From Casuarina equisetifolia (taxonomy: Eukaryota > Streptophyta > Magnoliopsida > Fagales > Casuarinaceae): a stretch of DNA of 64,000 bases. The notes beneath the pieces were generated by a model. That model saw only the letters and a program-made list of their open reading frames with translations. It did not search any database and was not told where the DNA came from. Of the stretch, positions 30,548 to 46,402 are shown one piece after another; positions within the stretch are counted from its first letter, which is position 1; every line of letters starts with the position of its first letter. The position numbers were made by a program, and so were the translations under genes. The stretch spans positions 6,636,501-6,700,500 of the forward strand of contig CM052358.1 of assembly GCA_028551475.1 (NCBI GenBank), in the 5' to 3' direction.

Positions 30548-33500
30548 ATGTCGTCGCTCTCGCTATCTTCTCTAGCAAACCCCAAACCACTTCCCTGGCT
30601 TCTTTTAACTTTATTTGTTTTGTATTCGATGTTGAGTTGGTAGTTTGATTTCCGTGATTGTCAGAGTCGCTTTTTTCCTTATCTGGTTTCATTATTTTTT
30701 TATGAAGCCGTTATTTCAGTTTTTTATTTTATTTTATTTTTCTTCTTGCGTTTAATCGTTCGTTGTTAGCTGAATTTGATTATGCTCAGTGAGCTATTTT
30801 CTCTAATTGGTTTTAAAGAAACTATTTCGAGCAGGACTTGTATTGGAGTGCTTCCTGTTATCCTTAAATCGAATGTGCATGTTAGCCGGTATTTGTTTTT
30901 CTTTCACCAGGGATCAGCCTTAGCATATTATAAGCCTCTATCTTAGAGTTTCCGGCGTTTACTTGTCGAAATTTAGCCTATAGAATTTGAACTGTGACGG
31001 CATTGTAATGGTGGAGAAGTAGGCAAGCCTTATTTCCGTGGTGGTTTACAAGCGAGTTTCAATCACTGTGACAAGAAAACTTTAAGTTTGTAGAAATTAC
31101 GGCTTCATTAGGCTTGGAATCTTGAAGGGACGTGAATGCTATTGAGGAAGAGGCAGTTCTTTGTATACACTGAGGCTGAGGCAGTTTTTGCATTGATTCT
31201 GATTTTCCGATTTCTTTGTTTTATTGGTTGAGAAAATCTTGCTTTTGTGGATTTGTGTTTCTTCCCACATAAGTTGTTGTATAGACTATTGAGTGTCAAC
31301 TGGTTGATTTGATTTCAGAAGTTATTATTTGCTTTCGGCGGGTGGTGGCGATGAGAAACTTTATTTTTTATCTCCAAAGTGTATATTTATTGCGTCGTGG
31401 CTTTTATTATTGATCTTAACATCGATGTTGGAATTTGTTGGTGGCGGTCTCATGCATTTCTTGTCTAAACTACAAATTGTTGTGAACTTGAGCAATATAT
31501 TTTATTCCAAGTTCTAGAGATGGTATAAGAGATTTTACACGTGAACTTGACTAATGTCTCGTTTTTAATCATAGATGAAAAACTGTTCCTTCTTCTATAG
31601 GTGTTGAAATTAAAGGATGAGAAGGAGAATTCACACCTAGGGTTTCCAATAAACAATTGAAACTTATAAACGTAAGCTAGGAAGTCTCTGCACTTGGTCC
31701 TGAATAACATATTTTACGTCTATCTTGTGGCAGCTGAGGTGCACAAGCATATTTGGGGAGCACAGTACACTGGCATCTCCTAGAAGTAGGACTCTTAAGA
31801 GCATAGGCTTTTTAGAAGTTTTAGCTGTTAAGCGGAACTCTCTATTTCTAAAGACCACCGAGAAGCCACGAAGGGTGTAACTGAATTGAACTGAAAAGTA
31901 ATTTACTCAATGAACTACTTGTAGCTTGCAGCTGTTGAATGATGCTTGTGGTGTAAATTTGTCAATAAGTTTCTCTCTTAATATTCATCCTGTTATATGT
32001 TATGATGCTTGTTGAAAAACTTTGGAACTGAAATTAAATTGTATTCTTTTGTACTTTTGTCCCTAAAACAGAGTTTAACCTTTTGCTTTGCTTTTACCTT
32101 GCAAATTTCGATGACTGTTTGTGTGGCATCGCCATATTGGCTTTGCATGGCTATACATTCCACCAGTTAGATGATACTGCGTATTCTTTCTAAGCTGTAA
32201 TTTTTTAAGCCCTTTCCAGCTTAGCTGTCGATACTTCACCTGGAAAATTGTAATATGGGTTGCTTCTTCAACCACTGTCTTGAAAGACGTTCTGTCAGTT
32301 AGAGGCATTGAACTTCGATATGACTACTTAAGAAAAAGTGATAGGTCTGTATTAAATGGAAAGGTAAGGTTTGACTCTTCCAAAAGATGATGAATTAACA
32401 ATTTTTCAGAATTTATTTTGTATTTTTCTTTTTCCACCACATGCCAAAAGTAACTTCCATCCTTTAGAAGTTTGTTTAGGGGGAATACGATTTACTTTTC
32501 ATCTTAACTTCATTGACCTACTCACTGATTTTTTTTGCTGTAATTTCTCATCTAGTTCTATTGATTCCAGTAAAATTAGCTTTGGTGGATAGGAGACGAC
32601 TAGCAATACCATTCAAGTGCATTCTAGATAGTTTCTTTGTGATTGGAAAAAGGTTATATTGTTGCTCAGAGTTCTCATTCTCATTCTTTGATTACTGCAA
32701 TGTATCCTTGTAAAGGACTGTAGGTTGTATTTGAAGTAGTCCAGTTATTAATTACCCTATTCAATGTATTTGAAATTCATCCATTTTCTATCTTTGTTGA
32801 TTACTTAAGGAGTTTACTAGATGCTATTTTCACTTAAAATATGTGAGTACGAAAATTAGATTCCACTTTTGTAGTGGCATTAATGAGCTTAGTAGAGTTT
32901 TACCTTAGCTGTGGTACAAGTAGTAAGGGTAGAATTTAGATAATCGAAGGTTTTCTTCCAGAAACTCTCAAACTGATCTTTTCAGATTCCACCAGCTTGG
33001 AATGGAAAACCAGAGTCAAGAAAAAATGCGAAGGGTATCTAAAACTTGGTGCGAATGGTTAATTGAACAATATTGATCTGCAAGGCCTCATTGATTATAG
33101 AGGCAATGACTGCATCCTCATGTTGGACGGACCCTGTATCAATATTTGAGCTTTGGTTGACACTTCTTTGGTGATTAACACTGAGACTCCAGAAGTTGGA
33201 GAGTCCCATATTCTATCTTCTGTTGTCAGGGTTGACAGCTGCCTGCACTGCTGCAAGAATTAGTAAAGCTGGAAAAGTCTGTTTGACTGAAGTGTTAATA
33301 GATCGTGTGCAGCAACTAGGGTTTAGCTTACAATAACTTCTAGCTTTTTGGTAAGTAACTTATGACCTGTTTTCTCCATGATACAAATCCTGGGAAAACT
33401 CTGGCTTAGTATTATTACTTGACACGTGTTTGCAAGTTTCCACTAGCAATGCATCTGGAGATCGAATGTTTTAGAGTTCTTCTTGGTTGCTTAAGAATTA

Positions 33501-33839
33501 TGTTCTTCAACCTCATTTAAGGGGTTTGGAAACAATTGCATGCCCATGCCATCCTAAGTGGGGTTGGTATATCTAAGATCTCTACATTCTTAATGTAGAT
33601 CAATGTAAAAGGTTCTCTTAACTTCATGCAGGGCTGATGTTGTCGCGGCAATCTTTTGGGCTTCAGTGTTTAAGGTGCTTGTGGTGTCATTCCTTGTGTC
33701 GCTGTACTTGAGGTACTTTCCACTGTATTTTGTAATATTCGGCCTTGGCATTATTCTTCAAGTTCGCCTAAGAATGCAGGCATTGGCCGGAAAGGAGAGA
33801 AGATTGTTGTTACCATTATCCTTACATCTATGGCAGTGA
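30548..33839 (+). CDS. Candidate small membrane protein gene, two exons, unknown family
   Basis: Exon 1 (30548-30639) starts at the first ATG of its frame, in an A-3 context, and reads MSSLSLSSLANPKPLPW followed by a hydrophobic helix. It ends at TTG|GTAGTT. Exon 2 (33632-33839) follows TTCATGCAG, completes the split Trp codon and stays open for 68 more codons to TGA. The joined product has 99 residues with three hydrophobic segments (about 16-30, 32-56, 58-74) and a basic tail (RLRMQALAGKERR). The intron would be 2.99 kb and holds no clear coding exon. Support comes from the phase match and the consistent membrane topology; I do not recognise the family. Alternatives are that exon 2 belongs to another transcript, or that the locus is non-coding. 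Confidence 0.4.
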
Positions 33840-35572
33840 AATCATGCAGCAATATACTTTAGCTGAGAATTACTCGTTCCTCACCTCCAATTGACTTGGC
33901 TTTCACCGAATGTATTAGGCACTTGGGCTCTGGTTTGGTGGAAGCATGTCTTACCAGCAGCCAGCCGAAATAGATGGTATGATTTTTTTGAAAAAAAATT
34001 TATTTAATACTTTACCTACACACAAAGGCATGAGAATTGCCAAGAACATTTCTAATGTCAATAACATAAATTTTGGGCTTAGAGAAAAGGCAACTTTGTA
34101 TTGATTTTCCCTTTCTGAGGCTTGTAATTCAATTCCGTGTAAGAAATATTTTGCTTTGCAGCTATTCAGATCAAATTGCATATCCATTGTTCAGCATTTG
34201 AGATCCAATAGATGCCTTGGGATCAAATTGCAATTCAATTTGGGGTTCTTCCATTCGTGTGTCTCTTTATAATGTTTAGCTTGTTACATTTTTTGCTGAA
34301 GCATGTCTTCCAGATTCATTATTTTCCTAAAGCTTTGCATCTCAATTATTATAAGTTAGGTGTGAACAATGATGAGGGCTTATTCTTACAGACCATTTGT
34401 GTTGCCTTGGGAAATAAGAAACATGAATGTTCTGAAAATTGGGTCAAGGAGCTTCAATTATTGGATCAGGATATTTTGGTCTTTGTCACTTTTAGTAAGG
34501 TATCCAACTTTTGATATTGTGAGCCAATAGAAGAAGGGACGGTCCTCTTTGAGTGGTATACTTTCACTAATTATATTTGACTTCTACATATTATAAGGCA
34601 ATGAATTGAGAAAAGGTATCGTTAGTTTAATGTTCAGATTGGGAGCCGTATAGCTTATCCTAATTGTTACCTAAACTTGGTTTCTCTCTCTATTTTGCAG
34701 GCTTTCTTGTTTTCATGCAGTTTTAATACTTTTGGATATTGAACTTGTTGATTTTTGCCAATAGAATATCTGAATTTTCATGGTCACCTCTTTTCGCTGA
34801 TATAGAAAAGCAAATACTTTTCTATCCGCCCGCTGCAGCAGGTGAGGGTGGGAGGGGGCGTTGTTGAGTTTTGTTGATAGATTGCAGCTGTAGACCAAGA
34901 CTATTTTGGCATCTTATAGTTTCATTTGCTGCGGCATCTAGTTGAATTTTTATTCTTCCTTTGTGGTGATCACTGGTTTATAAGAAGCAGATACCTGCTA
35001 ATATACCAAGACCAAAACTCGCACGCTTTACTTGGTTTCATTATTCTCGGTTTCGCAGTGCTGTCGTGGTCCCCCATGTGGACCGTTTTGTTCTATTCCT
35101 CTTAAATATGGCCCAAGTCTCAGTTATCATGAGCTAGGGAAGAAAAAAGTTACGAAATCGAAAACTGCTTGTAGTGGGTGGCATATAAGTTGCATGATTG
35201 CTCTAAATTAATGAGTATGTGGGCCTCCAACAAATTATGCAGGGGCCTCTTTTGTTGGGTATTAGATGAGTCAAATGGATTGCTGCATATCACTGTTTCT
35301 GTTTCTTTGTTGTTACAATTTCTTTGTTGTTACAATTCAGATTGTGTTGGTGGGTTTAGTTTAGAAGTAGATAGAAACAAATCGCCAGGATTCGCTGGAT
35401 TGGCTTTGCCTTCCCAAATGAATGTGCATTCTGTCGGTCATTTTTCTTTTTTCTTTTTCTGTTATTTATTTCCTTTTGGATAAAGTGGGTTTGGCCCTGA
35501 GAAAAGGAGCTTCTGACATAATGACCTTTGCCTCATGACGCACTCTCCAGCCTACAGTGTACATGCATTTGT

Positions 35573-35578
<6 letters not shown>

Positions 35579-35605
<27 letters not shown>
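35579..35605. repeat. (CT)n microsatellite
   Basis: About thirteen uninterrupted CT dinucleotides. A simple sequence repeat, likely polymorphic, with no gene context. Confidence 0.95.
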
Positions 35606-35606
<1 letters not shown>

Positions 35607-38600
35607 GAAGGGCTCTCTATTGGCAGTTGGACGCTGCAAAACAGTTGTTATTATAGTCTTCCATGCTAATGGATTGTTATGATAGGATTCACTTGTTGCC
35701 TGCGCTTCATACAAGCGACGCATGGCATGTGCATTTGAGTGCAAAAAAGTTGACGAAGTGGCACTAGAAATAAAGTGACTTTATGAAACATGTTGTCCAC
35801 ATGAAGCGCAGTATTGGCCCATGGAATACAATTCGATACTGCTTAATATATATCTTTTTGAAGCAAATTTAGTGATGTATAGCGATAACCGGTGCAGTGG
35901 TATTAGTAGGAACGTCGTGTTCTAGCTAAAATATGGCATGTCAGAACCGAAAGTGTTGGTAATTGGTTGAAGTGACATGCTTGAAATTATGGTGAAAGAG
36001 AATTTAGCTGTTGACCCTCTATTCTATATTTTCTTTCTCCCAAACAGCCATTATGAGTGTTTGTTTCACTGTCAAACCACCCGTCCCTTGCTTTTTCTTG
36101 AGGGTGAAGATTATCTTTGAAAAGAATAGCTATTTCCACAGATACTCTCTTTGCGTGTGCCGATTTTCTACAAAATTCTGCTTAATTATTGAGGGAGAGA
36201 AGAAGACACTCATTGTACTCGCCTTTTATGGGTTTTAGCTTTACATGAATCTGTTTAATGTATCTCTCCATGGGAAAGGGAAAGCAACTTTTGTAGGTTC
36301 TGAATAATACAGTACCTGGGATGCTTTATTCACATTGGAGGCCTCTATAATGTAACGTCCTAAGAACCCCTAGGTCTTGTCGTGGAACTATTGTACTTAT
36401 CCTTTTCTCCTTGATAGGTCAAGGCCACACCCATCCATTGTAGAAAACGCCAAATTCCTCAGCCAATCAAAATCCTTCCACCAAGTCTAGACTAATTAAA
36501 TCTTAGTTGGCTTGACGTTCCCTCATCATGCAACCCTTTAATTGTAATAACAAATAGTTTTAAGAGGCACAGATGCTGTGATGCTACTGATGTTGCCTTG
36601 GCACTGATCATGACGGTGACCTTTCCTTGCACCTTCTTGCCTGTAAATTAAATCTAGGTTATAACGCATACAAGTATTGGATCCATGTGAAGTGGTTGGC
36701 CCGCAAGAAGAAAAGAAGAAGAAGAAGAAGATACCCATGTAAAAAGCCTCGAAAGGGCTCGATTAGAAAAATCCCAAGTAACCATATCCCTTTTTTACTC
36801 ACCACCAGGAAAGAAAACAAGGGGCACCCACACAATCCTGCCTTAGAAAGTGCTTCTTCACCAGCAGGTGCTGAATATGAAAGCCATGGCGGAAATCCAG
36901 TGGTGCAAGTTATGCTCATTTCAATTCTCCATCATCAGGGCATTAAAATGAACTTTAGTTGGTTCGGTTCTCCTCCATCCCTAAAACAGTAACGAAGCAA
37001 TCGTTATATCCTTGCCCACCCATATTGCCGACAATATAAAAAATTGGTGTCCTGTCGCATTCAATGTTATAGCTGCAGAGGAATTCAATTCCAACACTAA
37101 AGAATGTCTGTTGTGGCTGTTCTTTTCTGGTTTTCTCGAAACAGGTACGAATAAATTCTACACCATTGGAGAATCGGGGGAGATTTGGTATAGTTTGTGG
37201 GGGGAAATCATCGAATATTGATGATTTCGTTTGAGTGAATTTCAAGTTGTAGGAACCATGCGGAAGATCGATTTCTTTTGGCGGTCTATCATGACAAAGA
37301 AAGCCACAAGCTAATAAAAACTAATAGATACTACTTCAGTAGCTTTCAATGATGAACTAGTGCTCTAAGGCCCTACTAAACCCCCCTACCTCCCACCTCT
37401 CTAGAGGGAGAGAGAGAATATTGTACTGTTTGCCCCATGCTAGACGTGAAAGAAATAGCGAGTTTCAATTATCAACACTATCGAGAGCTCCCCATCCTGT
37501 CAAATGCATAGTTGATTATATCCTTAGATCAATACGGACAAAAAGAAGAAACGATAAATTATTGCCACAGCTAAAAAGTTACACGAAAAGACAGTGACTT
37601 AATTGCTGATTGCAAAATGAAGCAGAGGGGTGTAACCAAACTAACTACCAGCAATTCCAGTTGGACATAGTAACGAGATAAGAGATCCTAAACCAATTTA
37701 ACAAGGTCATCAATCTACAGCAGTCATCTGGTCGAATCAAGTACAAGTTTGTTGTATGTTCGGTCTTTGGTCTTGCTAAACAAATGGATAAGCTGGCTGT
37801 TTGGCATCACCCAACGAGCTTCTAATTCTTCCAAATTATTATAATACAAACCGAGACAAGATTGCAGTCACAATCCTGATGAGTTGACGCATATAAAATC
37901 AATCCATTTCTAAAGATGTTTTACTTTGACAGGCAAATGTTGGCCCTTCAGAACAGCGTTATCTCGCTCAATACAAACCACGAGAGGACAACAAGTATTA
38001 TTCTGTGAAACATCATCATTCACACGTCGCACCGAAAATTTAGAGTGGATGTGAAAAAGGTTGGAACTGGTCAAAGATTGTGACTTGAAAGTAGAGCCCC
38101 CAGGGACCATCATTTGGCTGACAATGGCTGAGAATTCTTGGAGCATCGTGCGGCCACGTTTTCAGCCAAACTCGCGCGTGAGCAATGATTGAGGTCCCCT
38201 TGGTTTGCACAACATGATGGGACGAAAGACGTTCCCATAACTCTTTTCTCCAACGCTGACATAATAATTTCATCTTCCTGCTTTTTCTTTTCTGCTTGCA
38301 GTGTAATACAGCTTAACACTTCTCCTGCTCTTCTCGATGCTTAGAGATCGGACGGTCACGATCTTGGAGCCACAAAAATATTTAAATAAAAGAACAAGTA
38401 GGTTACAGTGAAAGCCTCCATGGCAATACGTCTTGGAGCTTTCATATATTATTTAGTCAACAAAAAGCTGCCGAATCTGGTTTGGCTTAACATGCGTCGA
38501 TGGGAAAGACCGAAAGATACAAACAAATCAATGTCCGTATCCTGTAATGTGTTGTCTAGTGGACTCATCAAAGCCATGCGGCAACTGCAAGTACCCTTCG

Positions 38601-40081
38601 AGTTGACAAATCATGCGGAATATTTGGACTTCAAACCTAAATAATTGCATTATCGCCTTGGCCCCTATATGCAGGCGGACATCTGTGGAGCCTGGTTTGT
38701 CTTTTTGAAAGAGATTGGAGCATTTCACGGTGAATATTAAGTTAAGATGAGATCAATTTTCTAAGTTACTGAGCTTTGGAATCACTGTCTTCTCTGGTTT
38801 TGGAAGAAGGGGGGAGAAGTAATCTTCCTTAGTTCTTTCAAAAGGTTCGAGAGTCATAATTTCTAGGTTTGTTTAGAGGAAACAAGAATTCATTACTAAG
38901 TAATTACTACCCAACAAGAACATACATATATGTCTATAAATAGAAGAGGTTCCAACTTTTGTTAACAGTAATCTTCCAAACGAAGCTACCTGCGAATGGA
39001 GTAGCTTCCTTTTCCTGAACCAATCCTTACTTTCTGATAGATATTCCATAAGTATTGTGTTAGAAGCTTGTTAAGCACCATAAAAAAAAGCACACACCAT
39101 CCTCAGTCTTCTTTCCAGAGGGTTGCTTTGTTAACCTTTCCAGGTGTGCGTTGCCTTGATGAATAATTGCAGAAGAAGGCGACGACTGCTGCTCAAAAAG
39201 CCTCCACTGGCGCATCTCACGCTTATTTTGATGCTCTATGTTGTGGTCGTTGTAGCATAAAATAATTGCATTATCTTGCCTACCTAGAAACGTATATACC
39301 AATTACTAAAGAACAACCTCAGAAAAAGTCATTAAATGTGATTACAAACAGAAAAGATGCCAACTTTTATTATAGTTTGTTTTCATAATTATTCCTTTTC
39401 CTGTATCAACCTTTTCCTTACTGATATTTAAATTTCTTGGTGGCCTGTCAAAAGTGCCAACAAAAAGGCACCAAGCTTTCAGGCCAGACAACATTCTTTC
39501 TTTCCAAAGAGTAAAAAGGTAGGATTAAACGGTAAGGAAGAGATGGTAAAGATTTTGAATTTGAGAGCATACGGACAAAGCAAGAGAGTGACTGCCTTGA
39601 GGCAAAATGCAAACTCTCAATGATGAAGTCAGCCCGGCATGCAGCACGTTGGTCCTCCCGAGTCTTGGCTCTCTTATCAAGGACTTACACCATACTGTAC
39701 ATGGAATTTCACCGGTACATACTCTGTCGCCACGGCATGCGTGCCTGTCCTCTCCACAGTAGGAATAAAAGATCTTATCGCCAGTGCCGTAATGACACAA
39801 GTTTCCTCGCTCTTTCATTCGCTAGTTCTTTGTTGTTCATCTGTCTGGTTTTTAAAAAGTGGGTTATGATTTGCTTAATGTCTTCTTTGCCAAATATTCA
39901 CAGCCTTTCCCCTTATAGAGTGCTATAGAAAAGATAACAATGTATCACATGCATAGGGCCGTTGTTCAATCACTTCAAAAGCAACACCATGGAAAAGAAA
40001 TTCAAGAAATTTTGCATAGCTTTCGAGATAAAAGATATCAACTTACTTGTCTTCCAAGAAGTTTAGACGCTTAAATATTAT

Positions 40082-40252
40082 TGCTTAAGATCAAAAGGTT
40101 TCGAGTTCCATACCCAACTCTACCACATATTGATTATTCTGACTTTGTAAGGGTTATTAAAGGATATCCAGAAGTTTGGCTTAGTAGTGTTCTTTAAGCA
40201 AATTGTAGGTTCGAATCCCTCCCCTCCAGTAGGTTGAAAAAAAAAAAAACAC
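40082..40252 (+). mobile_element. tRNA-derived SINE relic with poly(A) tail
   Basis: Two Pol III box B-like motifs occur here: TTTCGAGTTCCATACC near 40100 and GGTTCGAATCCC near 40209. The second is preceded by a box A-like TGGCTTAGTAGT (about 40176) at tRNA-like spacing and followed by TCCCCTCCAGTAGGTTG and a 12-A tract (about 40238-40250). This is the structure of a short tRNA-derived SINE. The first motif suggests a second, 5'-truncated copy or a dimer. Confidence 0.5.
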
Positions 40253-42691
40253 GAGGCACATAATTCTTAGGGGCGGCCTTAACACAGTGATATTCTCTGA
40301 GTCAAACCCTGACTCGCAGTCTCACCCCATCGCAACAAGATTTGAAAATTCTTTTGTAACAAATGTAGATAATTTTATGGACTGGCAGGACGTTTCATTA
40401 AATTAGTCGACTGAATTGTCTTGTCCTGTCGCCCACATCAATCATGAGATGTCACAGAATGAAACAGTGTTTTGTAACGCATCTAAGGTTCAGAAACAGT
40501 AAAATATGATTAAACAAAGTCAACGAAGTGGTTGCAGTGTCCGAAGCGAAGAAATTTACTCGAACAGCGCCGGATGCGGCTCCTACCGGGGAGAAGAGGG
40601 TGGTTTACTGCGGTAAAATCCGAAAGGTTTGTCTCATTAAAGAGCTTTTCCGGGCTGTTTTCCTGCAAATACCAGTCTAATCAAATCGGGCTGTAAAGGA
40701 CGTTGCAACAAAAGCGCACGGTTGGTGCGCAATAAATTTTACACAGCATAAGTCTTGTCAACCACACGTGTAGGGAGGATTCCCAGTGCAAGGCTTATGG
40801 TCGCAATGATTAGCATGGGTGGCGCACGAGTGGATCTCTCTTTGCTTTGCTATGCGTTGGTTAGCGGACGTTAATGTGGTCGCCACCAACGACTGCGAAA
40901 GATTAGATTATTATTGAGTGGCAAATCTCTCGGAAGCTCTTTCGTTTTGCGTTTCCGGTTTGATTTCGGAAGAGCCCCAGAAAGACATTCTCTGCAATAA
41001 GAATGAGTGTTTCTCGCTCTCTCCAATGGCAGGAGGCATGTGAATTTGGTTAAGCTTGGTAGGATAATTTGGTGGATGAGAAAAGCAGACGTGAGAGGCA
41101 ATAATGTCCACACGTGGTTTCGGGGAAAGATGAATCCGATTGAAGGTTTGGTTTATTTCCTCTTTCTCGTCCACTCGAACGACGTACGATGATTAATTTT
41201 CTGTTTTTAGTTGGACGTCCATGGTGATAATAAAAGCACCTGTTTCTTTCCACTACTTAATTTATCTGCATTTTCCTTGACAGGAATGGTCATTGCCGAC
41301 AGTACATGAATTCTTGTACGTATGGCTCCGAAATTCCAACGCGAAACACATTTTCCCTTGTTTTTTCCCCTCAGAATTGATGACACAACGCTACTGTCTT
41401 TTGTGAAAGACATGTCTTGTTACCTAAAATTTTTCATAATTTCCAACGCTTAGGGAAGGAAAGAGAAAATGTGATTGGTTGGTGGGAAACTTGAAGGATG
41501 TCATCTGGAGTCATTTTCTACTTTAATGATGGAATGCTGTTCGAAGATTATGTCTACGTGTTCTCCCTACAGATATACGTTTTCGTGGCCGGCCCACGCA
41601 GCATATCGTAGATTTCTTCATCATTAGAACAGCTCGAATGACAATGGTGATCAATCATGGAGGCGATTAGTCACATCATCTCTCAATTAAAGAAAAGCAC
41701 ATCTGCATCCATTGTACTCTGCAAACTCACAAAGAACCGAATGCAAGGTGTTGGGGTCACCTAGAAAACAAGGGAAAGAACAACTACCGTATCTATTACA
41801 TTGATCGGATCTTATTTCTTTGTCGTTTTTGCCAGTTGCAATTAGTCATATTGATGGGGAACTTCAAGTGGGCGTGTTACCGACAGTATACATGGTTAGT
41901 AGCTTCTGTTGGTCATTTGCCAGAGAAAGTCAGGGCCTACGATGTCAAAAATGAATACCAAACTTTAAACCTTTTAAAGACTTCAGGACGCTACTAATTT
42001 TATAGGGCTACTTGCAAATTAGCATCGGTGTTGGTTTCTTATCCACATTCAGTATGGAAAATGCTAATAATATGTTGCTCGCATTTATTAAAACATGAAG
42101 TTGCAGAATGAGTCGAGTCATGTGGAAAGAAGGGTTACTGAAGAAGTGAAACTTGGGTTGGTCACGATTTGGATGGACCAGAAGCAGTTAATGAGAGCCC
42201 AAATGGGTCCTGTTTTCAGTACTTGCGCGCGATGATTATATCTGATGATGTTTATGAATGACAGGGTCATGGACTGCTAGTCTCTAGCCTACACTCAAAT
42301 AATGTAGTTTTGTATTCAAAAATACAAAAAGAAGAGGGTACCTTCGTCGCTAATCATACTTTGATCAGCATGCCTTGGTATGTCAAAATAAAGTACCAAT
42401 TTAGCCAAAAAGTTATGAAAAGATGGCAAAGAAAGGCTATAAATGAATCATTAGAGAAACAAAATCTGGGTATTTAAAAATGCGTGTTTGTTAGCATAGA
42501 CTAGCATTTTCCAAGCGTAAAGCCAATTTCCATGCTACTTTCCGCTGTTTTCGCTTAAAGATGGAAGAGAAGCTTATGAAAGCAGCCTATTGGCTTCGAA
42601 GCCTTCATTATATGAGGTTTCATCAAAACCTCCACTTTAAGTGACTTGGAAAACTCCATGAAAATCAAAGTCTCATTTTCAATAGATGTAG

Positions 42692-46402
<3,711 letters not shown>

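Noticed and set aside
36627-36992. Plus-strand frame with a poly-Lys/Arg stretch
   Set aside because: The basic run comes from a GAA/AGA microsatellite (36707-36732), and both strands are open there without any domain.
39620-39928. Short basic frame considered as a DVL/ROT4-type small peptide
   Set aside because: The diagnostic C-terminal motif of that family could not be found, and three frames overlap here.
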